A DNA stretch of 33,662 nucleotides from Erysipelotrichaceae bacterium (GCA_022799495.1 JAAWON010000017.1:1-33662); one strand, 5' to 3'. Shown: positions 1 to 10,235, numbered from the stretch's first letter. A program made the numbers and translations. Notes: generated from the letters alone by a model not told the origin.

Positions 1-31
1 GCTCGTTTTAAATTCTTTTCGTTTTCTTTGT

Positions 32-3000
32 TTACTTGACTGCTTTCCATAATTTCACTCCTTTATCTTCTAAAATTTGTATAAAATGATATCCTTTATC
101 GTATAACCACTGCACTTCCCTCAAAAAGGCTCCTGTCGCTGTTTTAGGATTATGTGATAATAGAAATGTTTTCCCTTGTCCGTATTGTTCTTCTAAAAAC
201 ATCTCATTCACATCCCACATTCCTTCCTCTCCTAACATTTTGACTCCCTCATCCCATCTATGAGGTTCTAACTGAAAATAAGTTGCATTATAAGTATCTG
301 CTACGTCTCCATATCTCACCCCATCCTGATCAAATTTCCCCAATACAACCACAGAAGATTTTGGATTGTGCGTCGCTTCTATCTTATATACTAGTTTCGC
401 ATTCCTCTGTACAGCACTATCATGTACCAATTCTTCTCCGGCAGTCATTCCAACATAGCCATAGTTCATACCACTGACGCTCAAAATCATATTCGTCAGT
501 CCACGGTTAATCCTTGTTTTTGCCTCTTCTTCACTCAGTGCTTCTCCGTTTAACTTTGTTTCGCCTAATCCGGTTACGATTTGCCCTGCGGATGCCGTTA
601 CTGTCGCCTGTCCTGCAATTAAGGTAAATTTCCCTGCATTTACTCCGATGGCTCCTACTGCCATTGTCGTCTCTACACCGATTACACCCATAAACGATGC
701 AATTGCGGCTCCCAAGGTTAATGCAACTGCAACCACTCCCGCTATAAACACAATGAATGCGCCAACATCTGCGATGAAGTTCATGATATCATCCAATACT
801 GACAGAATGTTTTGAACACCTTCCAATATGATACTTCCTGCTTGTTTTATCTTTGTCCATAGATAATCTTTCGCATCACTCAAATTTCTGCCAAGCATCG
901 CTCCTAATTCTTCGAGACCTTTTCCCATCGCCGCGAATCCTTCATTGCCACAGGTAATCTTTGGACCCTTTTTAATTACTTCCCGTTGTTCCGGCGTTAG
1001 TTTTTTGATCTGATTTTGGCTCGCTCCGCTTTTGATCTGCGCTTTCGCCACATTCTTTCCTTGTTTCGTTGTGGTTTGTATTGTCTTGTTTTGTTTCGCT
1101 ATCGGCTTTGCGGCTGCCTGTGTAGTGGTTTTGGGCGGATTGCTCACAAACTGTTTCACACCATTGATTAAATTTTTGATTGTATTGCTTGTTTTGCTTC
1201 CGCCTCCACCAAGCATACTAAACGGACTCTTCCCGTCTTTGTCCACATATTTATATGGATTGTTCAGCGTATAGGCATAGCGATTCTGACTCGCTGTGTC
1301 TGTTTCCTCTCCCTCATAATAATTGTCAATTTGGATAAAGCGATTCAGTTTTGGATCATAGTAGCGTGCTCTTAAGTAAATGAGTCCGCTCTTGTCTTTC
1401 ATCTCACTGCGATAACCATGCCCTTGGATCTGTTCACTCTCTCCATAATCTTTGTATTCATATTGGGTGATTTCTTCGCCTTTGACTTCAGCGATTACAT
1501 CTTCATTCCATCCCCTCAGAATTGTTTTTTGATCGCTTTCTATCAGTCCCATTCCATAGACTTGAACTTCCTCATTACTTGCGAGTACTTCACTGTACTG
1601 GGTGTTTCGATCGGTGAGATAGCGGACGACTTCTTCCTCTTTATAATAAGGTTCATCTACCCATACTTTGTTGGTATGGAAGTAGGTATTGGTAATCTCT
1701 TTCTTCCATGAATCATTTATATCAAAGATTAGGATTGGATCGCATTGTCCTTGTGTTTCCACCTGTTGTTTGAGATGATCAAAACTTGCATTCAAGGTTT
1801 CTTTTTCTACAATCGTTTCTGTTTCATCATACCATACATCTTTGTGATATTCCTTTGTATCTTGAATTTTTTGTTCAATGCGTTCCTTTTGCCCATCATA
1901 GCGATGAGTATAGATCAAATCGCCTTGTTGGTATTTCGTTAATTGATTGAATTCGTTATAAGTATAAATATCGCTTTGTCCATCAGCGTGTTTGACTTTA
2001 GCAAGATTGCCGTTTTCATCATAACTGAGATACGTTATGCCTTCTTTGGTAATGATTTGTTCGATTTGGTTTTCATCGTTGTATTTCACCGTCTTTGTGC
2101 CGTCTTGATTTGACTGCGTGATTTGATTTCCGTCCAAATCATAATGATACGTTGTTTTATTAGCGATATTATCCTTGTATTTGACACTTTCAATCAGTTC
2201 GTCATATGCATTATATTCATATGTATTGGTAAGTCCATTGATCGTTTCTTCAATCAGATTATCATTCGCATCGTAACGATATTGTGCATGATAGTAAGAT
2301 TCCTGTTGTTTTTTCGTTAGTTGGCTCGTGACACGCCCCAAATCATCATATGTTTTGGTTGTGTTCCATTCCCCCTGCTGGATTGTAATCAGTTCATTGC
2401 GATGATTGTATGTGTACTGGGCTATGTTTGTCCCATCCTTTGAAACATACATCATCCGACCCAATTCATCATAGCCATAATCAACTTGAATTCCCGCATA
2501 GCGCTTGTGAATCAGATTTTGATTATTATCGTACACATAGTAAATTTGTTGACCCAATGTATCGGTTGTTTCAATGATTTGATGGAATGCATCATAGCGA
2601 TTCGTAATGGTTCCTTGTTCATTGGTGATTTCAATTAGATTGTTTCGCTCATCATATGTATAGGTGATGCCGTTTTCCTTTATCTTATTTCCGAGCGCAT
2701 CATATTCATAATGAATACTCGTGTCATCATTTTTTATCCATTCGATGCGGTTGCCAAATGCATCATATACATAGACATTCGTATGACCGTATTCATCGTT
2801 TGATTCTATCAGTTGGTGGTTTTCATCATAGCGATACTCGGCATGCTTATTGTTGATCGTCTTTCTGATTTGATCTCCTGCCTCATCATAGGTATAAGTA
2901 ACATAGCGCTCCTCATTGTTCTGTGCTTTGATCAGATGATTCAAACCATCGTATTCATAACGGCTGATCGCTTGATTTGGATGAATTTGTTCCACCAAAT

Positions 3001-6000
3001 TATGATTCGCATCATATTTGCGTGTTTCGCTTGCGCCGTATGGATATGTGATTTTGATCAGATTTCCACTTTCATCGTATTCCATCGTACAGATGGTTGT
3101 GAATTCATCCGCTGTTTCAAAAGAAGGCACGGATATAGTGGTCGCACGATTCAGTGAATCGTAAGTTGTTTTGCTTGTCAAGCCGTTCTCGCTTTTACTG
3201 ATCTCGTTGCCATTCGCATCGTATTGTAGTTGTAGTATCAGAACATTGTTTCGCTTGGTTTGGATGCGTCGTCCAAGCACATCATATTCGTATTCATAAT
3301 GCAGGGTGCGATTCTCTACTTGGTGGATGAGACGTCCCGCTTGATCATATTCTTTGACGATTTCATATCCGTTTTGTTCATTATAAATCTCGCGGCCATG
3401 ATCATCATAGCGATAAATCGTACTTTGTCCTAAGGCATTTTTAGTCTTAACCAATTGATTATATGCATCATAGATATTTTGTTTTTGTATCACATCATTG
3501 ATGCTTGTTTCAATCAATCGACCCCGTTCATCATAGCGATTGCGTGTGACTTGAACGCCGCTTGTTTCTTTTACCACTTGATCCAAAACATCATAGGTTC
3601 TTGTCGTAATCTTGCCGTTTGGCTCCTGTTCTTTTATGATGCGGCCATAGGCATCATACTCGTATGTATGTACTCCACCGTTGGGATCCGTTTCTTTTAC
3701 TTTTTGTCCTTGTTTATTATAGGTGATGCTTTGTTTGTTTCCTAATGCATCGCTTACACCAATCAAACGCAAATCGCTGTCATAAGTGTAAGTGGTCGCA
3801 AAACCGCGTTCATCCACATCCATAATCAAAAGGCCAAAGGCATTGTATTGGCTTTGTTTGCGATTGCCCAAGGGATCTATTTCACAGATGATATGATCAT
3901 AGGCATCATATTCTTTTATGGTCTTGTTTCCTAATGCATCCATTTGGGCAATGACACGGTTCTTTTCATCGAATTCCTGTTTTGTACTGTTTCCCAACGC
4001 GTCAATGGTTTCGATTTTATTTCCATTGCCATCATAGCGGTAGAGCGTTTGCGTTGCTTGTGTTACATTCTCCTCAGAAATACGCCGACCATTCGCATCA
4101 TAGGTATAGCGTTTGCTCGTTTCTTTATTTTCCTCCAGCACCAAACGGTTGTTTTCATCATAATACTTCTTGGTGGAATTACCCAAAGCGTCAGTCGTTT
4201 CAATCTCATTGCCTTTGATATCATAGCGGCTGCTTGTGATCAAAGAGTCAAACTGTTTGGTTTCAATGATATGGTTGCGCACATCATAACGAAGCAGTTC
4301 TTCTCGTCCATAAGCATCTATCGTTTTGATTTTGCGTTGACGCTCATCGTATTCATATTGCGTGATACGACCTTCGCTGTCACTTTCTTTAAATACATTG
4401 CCATAAGCATCATACTCCCAATATGTGCTCAAACCATTGATCTCATCTTTTTGCGCAACCATACGTCCATAGCGATCATATTGACTGGTCGTATGTGTAT
4501 CTTTACTTTGGTGTTCAATCTCATTGCCATACACATCATAACTTGTTTCTTCGACACATACTCCATCTATCATGACAGCCGTAGTTCTGCCCGCCTGATC
4601 ATATTCATATGTGGTGATCGTCTGATAAGGATCCTCCATCTGTTTCAGTTGGCCCAAGTCATTGTATGTATAAAGTGTTTGATAACCAAGCGCATCACGC
4701 TGCGCAATCAACTGTCCTTCCTTGTTATAGGTATAAGTTTCCTCGTTACCATTCGCATCTGTTTTGCCAATCAAATTTCCTTCTCCATCATAGCGGCTGA
4801 GGATTGTATATCCCAATGGATCAATTTCTTTGATGATACGTCCTTCTATGTCATATTCTTTTCTGCTTACATTGCTCAGCGCATCACGTATGGTGATGGG
4901 ACGATGATAGGCATCATAGGAATATGTTGTGATACTTCCGTCTTTGTTTTCTTCGATCAAATCGCCATATGCATCATATTGCCTCGTATGGATACTGATT
5001 TCCTTGTCCGCATAGGTTGTGATTGTCTTGATTTCCCTGCCCAAATGATCATAGATGTGTTCTATGATTGTGCCATCACTGTCGCTTTCTTTGCTTAAGC
5101 GCTGCCCATCATAGATCTTAATCAGAATGTTTCCGTTTGGCTCAATGCGTTTGATTTCCCTTCCGTATCCATCGTATTCGTATTCCGTGGTAAGTCCTTC
5201 CTTACTGATGGTACGGATCCGTTGTTCTCCCTTGTATTCATTCACTTCTTCATTTCCCAAGGCGTCGATTGTTTTAATCAAATGATCATTGGAATCATAT
5301 TCATAGCGTGTTGTATTGCCCAAACAATCCGTCATACTGCTTTGGTTGCCGTGTTCATCATAGGTATAAGTTGTGGTTCGACCTTGTTCGTCCGTTTCTT
5401 CCACCAACTGATTGACCTCATTATAGCGCCATGTTTTCGTCAAACTGCCTTTTGTACTTTCGATCAAATGATTGTTTTGATCATAACGATTGTGGGTAAC
5501 TCCGCCAATGCGATCTTGATACATGATAATATTGCCGTTACCATCATAACGCCACTGTTCCTTGGAGCCATCTCCATAATTTTTTTGTATCATCTCACCG
5601 TTTGCGTTATAGATATAGCGAATCTGTTTGCCCATCGTATCATTTTCCGCAATGCGTCGTCCACTTGCGTCATAAGCAAATGTTTCGATCAAAGCGTTAT
5701 CGTGGCGAATTTCGCTGATGCGGTTATTTTGGTAAACGTAAGTTGTTTTTACTTTGGCCGCATTGATTTCTTCTCGTAATCGTCCCTGTGCATCATAGTG
5801 ATATGTAATTGTTTCATTTTCATTGCTTTTTGTCTCAAGTTGGTTACCTTGATATGTATAATTGGTAATCGCGCCATTACGCTCTTTGCGATAGATAACA
5901 TTATCTTGTGCGTCATATTGGTATTCTTCACTTGTTCCATCTGGAAAATTCGCTGTACGCAAATTCCCTTTATCGTAAGTATAGCGGGTGGTTTCACCTT

Positions 6001-8953
6001 GTGAATTGGTTTCAGCGATAATATTGCGATAAGCATCATAAGTATATTCTGCTTCCAGCGTATCATTGATCCATATGGCGGTCGTATCATAGTTCAAATC
6101 GTGTTGATATCGTTCAATTTGACCGTCTGCCTTTTCCAGTATCGTTTCGTTCGCCGTGTAACGTAAGGTTGAAACGTGACCATTTCCATCTATTTGTTTA
6201 ATCACTCGTCCGCTTGTATCATATGTGTTTTGCGTTTTTATATTGCCGTTTTTATCTGTAATCTTGACTAGATTACCTTGCGTATCATATGTGTAGTGTT
6301 CCTCATGTCCCATCGCATCCGAGAATGAAATTAAATTGCGTTTGGCATCATAGCGATACTGTGTCTTAGCACCATCGGGAAAACGCAATTCTTTGACAAG
6401 ACCAATCTCATTGTATATCACTTCCACACGTTTATTCCCAACTAAAAATTCCGTGATCCTGCCATAGGTATCATGATGAACACTGATCGTCCATCCGCTT
6501 TTCGCTTTGATTTGCGTCAGCGTACCATAACGATCAAAAAGATAGGTATTTTGACTGTCCCAGTCATAAATCTGTGTCTCGTTGTTTCTTTGGGTGATCG
6601 TTTTGCGATCGCTTGATTGTGCTTGATAACTGCCGTTTTGTTTCGCAAAGCGATAGATTCTTCCATCATTGACCACATACAACATATTTCCCTTAGCGTC
6701 ATAGGAAAGATAACTCTCGATTTCCGTGGTAAAGCCATTGCCAAACAAATTGGATGATTTAGGTGTGATGGAATTATAATAACGCGTAAAAGTATACTCC
6801 TGTAAATCCAGTAAGGTGTAATCCGATGCAGCATAGTAAAAGTTTCCGGTTGTGGCATTGATGGGATCTATGACATCACAAACGCCCGAAGTGCAATTTG
6901 CGCCCAAACTTTGATATTTAGCTTGATAAACACCGATTTGCATCGGCGGTGTATATAGATCTGCACTCAATTTTGGATTATCTTTCTTAATCCGCAAAAT
7001 CAACGTATCATGTTCTTTCACGATATCTTGCGCAAGGTTGTTATCGCGTTTGATTTCACTGATTTCAATGCCGTAATAAGCCGCAATACGCGCCAAGTTA
7101 TCGCCGCTTTTTACCTGATATTTGATAAACGCATCGCTGCGATACTCCTTTGTGCTTGTCTGCGTGCCGTTTTTTACTCTGACAATGTATTCATATGGCA
7201 CGTCGTATTGGGGAATCATCGCCTGCGTAATATAGTCCGTGGTATAATTGACATTCGCTTTCGGATATGTTTGCGTATTGGCAAGCTGTTTCGTGATATA
7301 AATTGGATCCATGAAGTAATAAGAACTGTTCGCTTGAAACTGCTTGATAACCTTGCTTTCCCCACGCTTTACCAACTGAAATTCCACAGTGCTGTTGGGT
7401 TTCGCAATCCCATCGAAACTCATCGCCTCAAAGCCTCTGTTAAATACAGAGAAAATACGCATTTCACTATCAAAACTATTGATCTCCAAGTCTTCTTTTA
7501 CATCATAAGCATCGCGATAGGCAATCACGACATAAGGGCGCTCAGCCGTATTAACGTTCTTAAAACAATTCGGCCAATAAGAACTTGTTTCATTTGTGGC
7601 TTTCAACTCCAACGTATTGTTTTTTCCCGCATACAAATCCTTTGCGTACGCAGTGATATCAAATCCCTGATAACCCGCATCACTGCGCACATTCGTTGTT
7701 GAGACAGCGCTCACACTTGGTTTATTATTCCAGTTGATCGTATGCGGATCCACATAAGCGCTTGTTTTGCCGATTGCGATGGTATTCCATTGCTGGGCGT
7801 AATAAATTTTCTTCCATAAATACAAATCCGCACTGATGATTTCTTTTTCCTTACCGATGCCCAAGTCGGCGATATGCAGGTAAGTACGGGTAATTCCGGA
7901 ATGATTGCCCGATAATGAACCATCATCATAGCCTACAAACAAATCATTGTAAATAGAGGTCGTCCATGACTCCATAGAGCGATTATACGCACAGGAAATA
8001 TCCGTTACATTGCTTTGATCCTGCGTGGCACCGCGTACTTGGATCGGATAAGTACGCTTGGCATCATTGATCCATTCCTCATCCAAAGACAGTGTAATTT
8101 CCAGTGTATCGCCATGTTCTTGATAAGAAAAGTCAATGCTTTTTCCAAGGCCCTGATGGTCTTGCATCATCGGTTTCACATAAACAAACTGAATCGTATC
8201 ATCCGCCGCAAAAATGAGTGCTTCCGCACTGTCTTTTACTTGTAATTCGCCTTTCTCAATGGTAAATCGCAATGTGGAATCCTGAAGTGCGCCATTGATG
8301 ATATAAGTGGTTTCGATACGATTGCTGCCAAGATGAATATTTAAATCCAAGTTATCTTTGATCTCACTGTATCGAATATCTTCCTGCTTGACATCATATA
8401 CACTGAGATCCGCATCCTTTTGCGTAATGCTCAGCGCATAACCATTCTCATTCTCCATGCGCATCGTATTACCCGCGCTTTGAAAATCATACAGGCCATC
8501 ACGATTCTCATATACCGCATCCCCGTTGTATAAACGCCGATTACTGCTTAAACTATTATCAATTTCCACATAGATATCGCCTTGTTTCTTATGAATCGGT
8601 TCAAAAAAAAGTTGCGTGACATAGGAGCCATCTACTCTTTGATATGTTTTTCCATTCTCGCTGCGCGCTTCGACAACCTCGCTTTCTTCTTCCAAAAACA
8701 AGGATGCTTCACTGCTTTGCGCTTCTTTGACGATTGTCTCCTTTGCTGCTTCATCAAGTTCCTTAGGGGAAACAGGTGCCTGATGGATTGTTTTCCCATA
8801 ATATGGGCCAACGGTATCGGTAAGTCGCACTTTATGCAGTTCATAGGCTGCGATTTCAATCGTTGGTGAGATAACATGGAGACTGATCAGAATCGCAAAA
8901 AAGGCTGCGATGCCACGATGATGTTGCTGATGACGTTTGCCCTTGCTTTTCAT
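32..8953 (-). CDS. Giant secreted LysM / RHS (YD-repeat) protein with polymorphic-toxin-like C-terminus
   Basis: This 2,973-residue protein starts at the ATG at 8953, six codons after a strong GGGGGAG ribosome site; an upstream in-frame TTG would place that site inside the gene. Visible parts in order: an N-terminal signal peptide or anchor (about residues 14-35); a DNRLRE-like beta domain (about 340-477); a LysM domain (about 607-660, containing YQVKSGDNLARIAAYYGI), which suggests peptidoglycan binding; a DUF6531-like segment (about 688-770, CDVIDPINATTGNFYY); then roughly 75 YD repeats of about 21 residues. The RHS core closes near 2525-2580 (LIYLRARYYDPKLNRFIQ). After the core come a low-complexity linker, a hydrophobic stretch near 2720-2760 and a tip of about 130 residues. 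Known RHS proteins form a beta shell enclosing a C-terminal toxin. That this tip is toxic is inference; its fold was not recognised. It is the second gene of its unit, coupled to the 9411 gene. Confidence 0.93.
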   Translation of the reverse strand: MKSKGKRHQQHHRGIAAFFAILISLHVISPTIEIAAYELHKVRLTDTVGPYYGKTIHQAPVSPKELDEAAKETIVKEAQSSEASLFLEEESEVVEARSENGKTYQRVDGSYVTQLFFEPIHKKQGDIYVEIDNSLSSNRRLYNGDAVYENRDGLYDFQSAGNTMRMENENGYALSITQKDADLSVYDVKQEDIRYSEIKDNLDLNIHLGSNRIETTYIINGALQDSTLRFTIEKGELQVKDSAEALIFAADDTIQFVYVKPMMQDHQGLGKSIDFSYQEHGDTLEITLSLDEEWINDAKRTYPIQVRGATQDQSNVTDISCAYNRSMESWTTSIYNDLFVGYDDGSLSGNHSGITRTYLHIADLGIGKEKEIISADLYLWKKIYYAQQWNTIAIGKTSAYVDPHTINWNNKPSVSAVSTTNVRSDAGYQGFDITAYAKDLYAGKNNTLELKATNETSSYWPNCFKNVNTAERPYVVIAYRDAYDVKEDLEINSFDSEMRIFSVFNRGFEAMSFDGIAKPNSTVEFQLVKRGESKVIKQFQANSSYYFMDPIYITKQLANTQTYPKANVNYTTDYITQAMIPQYDVPYEYIVRVKNGTQTSTKEYRSDAFIKYQVKSGDNLARIAAYYGIEISEIKRDNNLAQDIVKEHDTLILRIKKDNPKLSADLYTPPMQIGVYQAKYQSLGANCTSGVCDVIDPINATTGNFYYAASDYTLLDLQEYTFTRYYNSITPKSSNLFGNGFTTEIESYLSYDAKGNMLYVVNDGRIYRFAKQNGSYQAQSSDRKTITQRNNETQIYDWDSQNTYLFDRYGTLTQIKAKSGWTISVHHDTYGRITEFLVGNKRVEVIYNEIGLVKELRFPDGAKTQYRYDAKRNLISFSDAMGHEEHYTYDTQGNLVKITDKNGNIKTQNTYDTSGRVIKQIDGNGHVSTLRYTANETILEKADGQIERYQHDLNYDTTAIWINDTLEAEYTYDAYRNIIAETNSQGETTRYTYDKGNLRTANFPDGTSEEYQYDAQDNVIYRKERNGAITNYTYQGNQLETKSNENETITYHYDAQGRLREEINAAKVKTTYVYQNNRISEIRHDNALIETFAYDASGRRIAENDTMGKQIRYIYNANGEMIQKNYGDGSKEQWRYDGNGNIIMYQDRIGGVTHNRYDQNNHLIESTKGSLTKTWRYNEVNQLVEETDEQGRTTTYTYDEHGNQSSMTDCLGNTTRYEYDSNDHLIKTIDALGNEEVNEYKGEQRIRTISKEGLTTEYEYDGYGREIKRIEPNGNILIKIYDGQRLSKESDSDGTIIEHIYDHLGREIKTITTYADKEISIHTRQYDAYGDLIEENKDGSITTYSYDAYHRPITIRDALSNVSRKEYDIEGRIIKEIDPLGYTILSRYDGEGNLIGKTDANGNEETYTYNKEGQLIAQRDALGYQTLYTYNDLGQLKQMEDPYQTITTYEYDQAGRTTAVMIDGVCVEETSYDVYGNEIEHQSKDTHTTSQYDRYGRMVAQKDEINGLSTYWEYDAYGNVFKESDSEGRITQYEYDERQRKIKTIDAYGREELLRYDVRNHIIETKQFDSLITSSRYDIKGNEIETTDALGNSTKKYYDENNRLVLEENKETSKRYTYDANGRRISEENVTQATQTLYRYDGNGNKIETIDALGNSTKQEFDEKNRVIAQMDALGNKTIKEYDAYDHIICEIDPLGNRKQSQYNAFGLLIMDVDERGFATTYTYDSDLRLIGVSDALGNKQSITYNKQGQKVKETDPNGGVHTYEYDAYGRIIKEQEPNGKITTRTYDVLDQVVKETSGVQVTRNRYDERGRLIETSINDVIQKQNIYDAYNQLVKTKNALGQSTIYRYDDHGREIYNEQNGYEIVKEYDQAGRLIHQVENRTLHYEYEYDVLGRRIQTKRNNVLILQLQYDANGNEISKSENGLTSKTTYDSLNRATTISVPSFETADEFTTICTMEYDESGNLIKITYPYGASETRKYDANHNLVEQIHPNQAISRYEYDGLNHLIKAQNNEERYVTYTYDEAGDQIRKTINNKHAEYRYDENHQLIESNDEYGHTNVYVYDAFGNRIEWIKNDDTSIHYEYDALGNKIKENGITYTYDERNNLIEITNEQGTITNRYDAFHQIIETTDTLGQQIYYVYDNNQNLIHKRYAGIQVDYGYDELGRMMYVSKDGTNIAQYTYNHRNELITIQQGEWNTTKTYDDLGRVTSQLTKKQQESYYHAQYRYDANDNLIEETINGLTNTYEYNAYDELIESVKYKDNIANKTTYHYDLDGNQITQSNQDGTKTVKYNDENQIEQIITKEGITYLSYDENGNLAKVKHADGQSDIYTYNEFNQLTKYQQGDLIYTHRYDGQKERIEQKIQDTKEYHKDVWYDETETIVEKETLNASFDHLKQQVETQGQCDPILIFDINDSWKKEITNTYFHTNKVWVDEPYYKEEEVVRYLTDRNTQYSEVLASNEEVQVYGMGLIESDQKTILRGWNEDVIAEVKGEEITQYEYKDYGESEQIQGHGYRSEMKDKSGLIYLRARYYDPKLNRFIQIDNYYEGEETDTASQNRYAYTLNNPYKYVDKDGKSPFSMLGGGGSKTSNTIKNLINGVKQFVSNPPKTTTQAAAKPIAKQNKTIQTTTKQGKNVAKAQIKSGASQNQIKKLTPEQREVIKKGPKITCGNEGFAAMGKGLEELGAMLGRNLSDAKDYLWTKIKQAGSIILEGVQNILSVLDDIMNFIADVGAFIVFIAGVVAVALTLGAAIASFMGVIGVETTMAVGAIGVNAGKFTLIAGQATVTASAGQIVTGLGETKLNGEALSEEEAKTRINRGLTNMILSVSGMNYGYVGMTAGEELVHDSAVQRNAKLVYKIEATHNPKSSVVVLGKFDQDGVRYGDVADTYNATYFQLEPHRWDEGVKMLGEEGMWDVNEMFLEEQYGQGKTFLLSHNPKTATGAFLREVQWLYDKGYHFIQILEDKGVKLWKAVK

Positions 8954-9411
8954 TGGTTCTCCCCCTTTGTACAATTTTGTTGGTATGCCTCATAATAATC
9001 GTTTGCTTGTTTTTGTAACTGATCTACCTGTAAATCATTTGGCTGCTTACGAAATGTTCGCAGTTGATGTAACAGCGCATTTTGATGATGCAAAAACACA
9101 TCAACGGCAATATCTGTGGAAGAAGCATTGCTCTCTTTTTTTGTTTTATTTTGTATACCCAATCGTTCCACATAACGATCATAGGTTTGAAACCATTGCT
9201 CACTGCACATATCACTGCGCTCCAACAGTTCACTCAATTCATTGATATTTGTTTTCATTATCGTACATCGCTTAATCGGCTCATCGCTTTGCGCATTGCC
9301 TGTAGGATGCTCACATCCTTTCACACAAAAAAGGAAGCCGAGCACAGCGATGCCAATGACTACCGCTACTCGAATTCCTTGTCGCTTGATTCGTTGTTTT
9401 TGTTCACTCAT
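8950..9411 (-). CDS. Small membrane-anchored protein coupled to the RHS gene
   Basis: A 153-residue protein with a basic N-terminus, one hydrophobic segment (about residues 13-30, VAVVIGIAVLGFLFCVKGC) and an otherwise soluble, helical, glutamine- and asparagine-rich C-terminal part that would lie outside the membrane. The cysteines after the hydrophobic segment do not form a standard lipobox, so a plain membrane anchor is more likely than a lipoprotein. Its TGA overlaps the ATG of the RHS gene (ATGA), so the two are almost certainly translated together from the promoter at 9495-9523. The ribosome site is weak (GAAGAGA). I do not recognise the family. Its position upstream of a giant secreted RHS protein suggests a role in that protein's export, anchoring or handling, but this is inference from context only. 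Confidence 0.8.
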   Translation of the reverse strand: MSEQKQRIKRQGIRVAVVIGIAVLGFLFCVKGCEHPTGNAQSDEPIKRCTIMKTNINELSELLERSDMCSEQWFQTYDRYVERLGIQNKTKKESNASSTDIAVDVFLHHQNALLHQLRTFRKQPNDLQVDQLQKQANDYYEAYQQNCTKGENQ

Positions 9412-9494
9412 TTCTCTTCACAATACTGTATACCTGAATGCCTTTTACCCACCGCTAGGATAAGCAATGTTTACAGTTTCTCCTTATAAAACGC

Positions 9495-9523
9495 ATTATA
9501 ACCCCGTATTCTACCTTTCGCAA
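9495..9523 (-). promoter_or_regulatory. Sigma-A promoter of the RHS unit
   Basis: On the minus strand, a -35 TTGCGA (9523-9518), a 17-nt spacer and a perfect -10 TATAAT (9500-9495) lie about 85 nt upstream of the ATG at 9411. It is the best promoter match in this intergenic region and faces the small membrane protein and the RHS gene. Confidence 0.7.
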
Positions 9524-9532
9524 GCGCTTTCT
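9519..9532 (-). promoter_or_regulatory. Possible cre (CcpA) site overlapping the RHS -35
   Basis: The minus-strand sequence AGAAAGCGCTTGCG matches the cre consensus TGNAANCGNTTNCA except at both outer bases, and its centre AAGCGCTT is a perfect palindrome. It covers most of the -35 hexamer, where a bound repressor would block RNA polymerase. A weaker relative lies around 9648-9660. The match is partial, so the call is tentative. Confidence 0.3.
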
Positions 9533-9686
9533 TCATTTTCTTCCTTTTTTTACCTTTTCTTCAAGATATACAGATAGGAATAAACATCAAGAAAGAAACT
9601 CCATTCAAGGATGCCTTTTCCCCATGTAGTGGATGATTGCGAAATAGGCAAGCGTTTTAAAAAAGTGGTTGGATGAACAGATTTGT

Positions 9687-10235
9687 TTAAACTTCCTCTA
9701 ACAAGGCATATCCCTTTGATTTTACCTCATTGCGTATCAGCGCAATACAATGCGCTTCTCCATATACAGCGCTGTCCTTCAGCAACAATTCGATCAGCGC
9801 CTTCGTCTGTGGATGCATCATCACATCATCATAATGATCCTGAAAATAACGCAGCGCACTTTCCTGCCTATATGCATCTCCCTTATACACCTTTGTTGCC
9901 GCAATGCGATCACACCACATCTCAACCACATAGCGAATCGGCATACGGATGGGGATGCATTCGCCCGCCTCTAACTCCGTCCAATATTCCCAATGGTGGC
10001 GGTTGCGGCCTTTATGATGAAGCCATGCCGCACTGTATCCATTCTGTATGCGTGCATTAAAATGCGGACTTCTTCCTTCTTCAAAATAACGTACACCGCT
10101 CCAAAACTCAATCGGCGCATACTTCGATAAATCATGAAATAAACCTTGACGATAATAACCACAGCGAAAACACAGCGCTCTTACCAAACGGCGATGCTTG
10201 CGGATGGTGCGCCAATGGCCCCATACTTTCCTCAT
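9687..10235 (-). CDS. DUF5662 family protein, third gene of the addBA unit
   Basis: A 182-residue soluble protein, very rich in His, Trp and Arg. It carries an HD-like motif (GLFHDLSKYAPIEFW, about residues 31-45) and a second histidine cluster (AAWLHHKGRNRHHWEYW, about 69-85). This arrangement fits the DUF5662 family, whose members look like metal-binding HD-type proteins of unknown reaction. The start is fixed by the ATGA overlap with the addA stop, implying coupled translation. A function near DNA repair or nucleotide metabolism is suggested only by the operon. Between its stop at 9687 and the RHS promoter at 9523 I see no convincing terminator, so some read-through into the RHS unit is possible. 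Confidence 0.8.
   Translation of the reverse strand: MRKVWGHWRTIRKHRRLVRALCFRCGYYRQGLFHDLSKYAPIEFWSGVRYFEEGRSPHFNARIQNGYSAAWLHHKGRNRHHWEYWTELEAGECIPIRMPIRYVVEMWCDRIAATKVYKGDAYRQESALRYFQDHYDDVMMHPQTKALIELLLKDSAVYGEAHCIALIRNEVKSKGYALLEEV

Noticed and set aside
3944-5098. A 384-codon open frame on the plus strand opposite the RHS repeats, and other long plus-strand frames at 1032-8869.
   Set aside because: They arise from the periodic YD-repeat codons of the minus-strand gene, lack ribosome sites and have hydrophobic low-quality sequence.
32-8953. The repetitive RHS coding DNA as a possible CRISPR or tandem-repeat array.
   Set aside because: The repeats are degenerate protein-coding YD units of about 63 nt without constant repeats or spacers.
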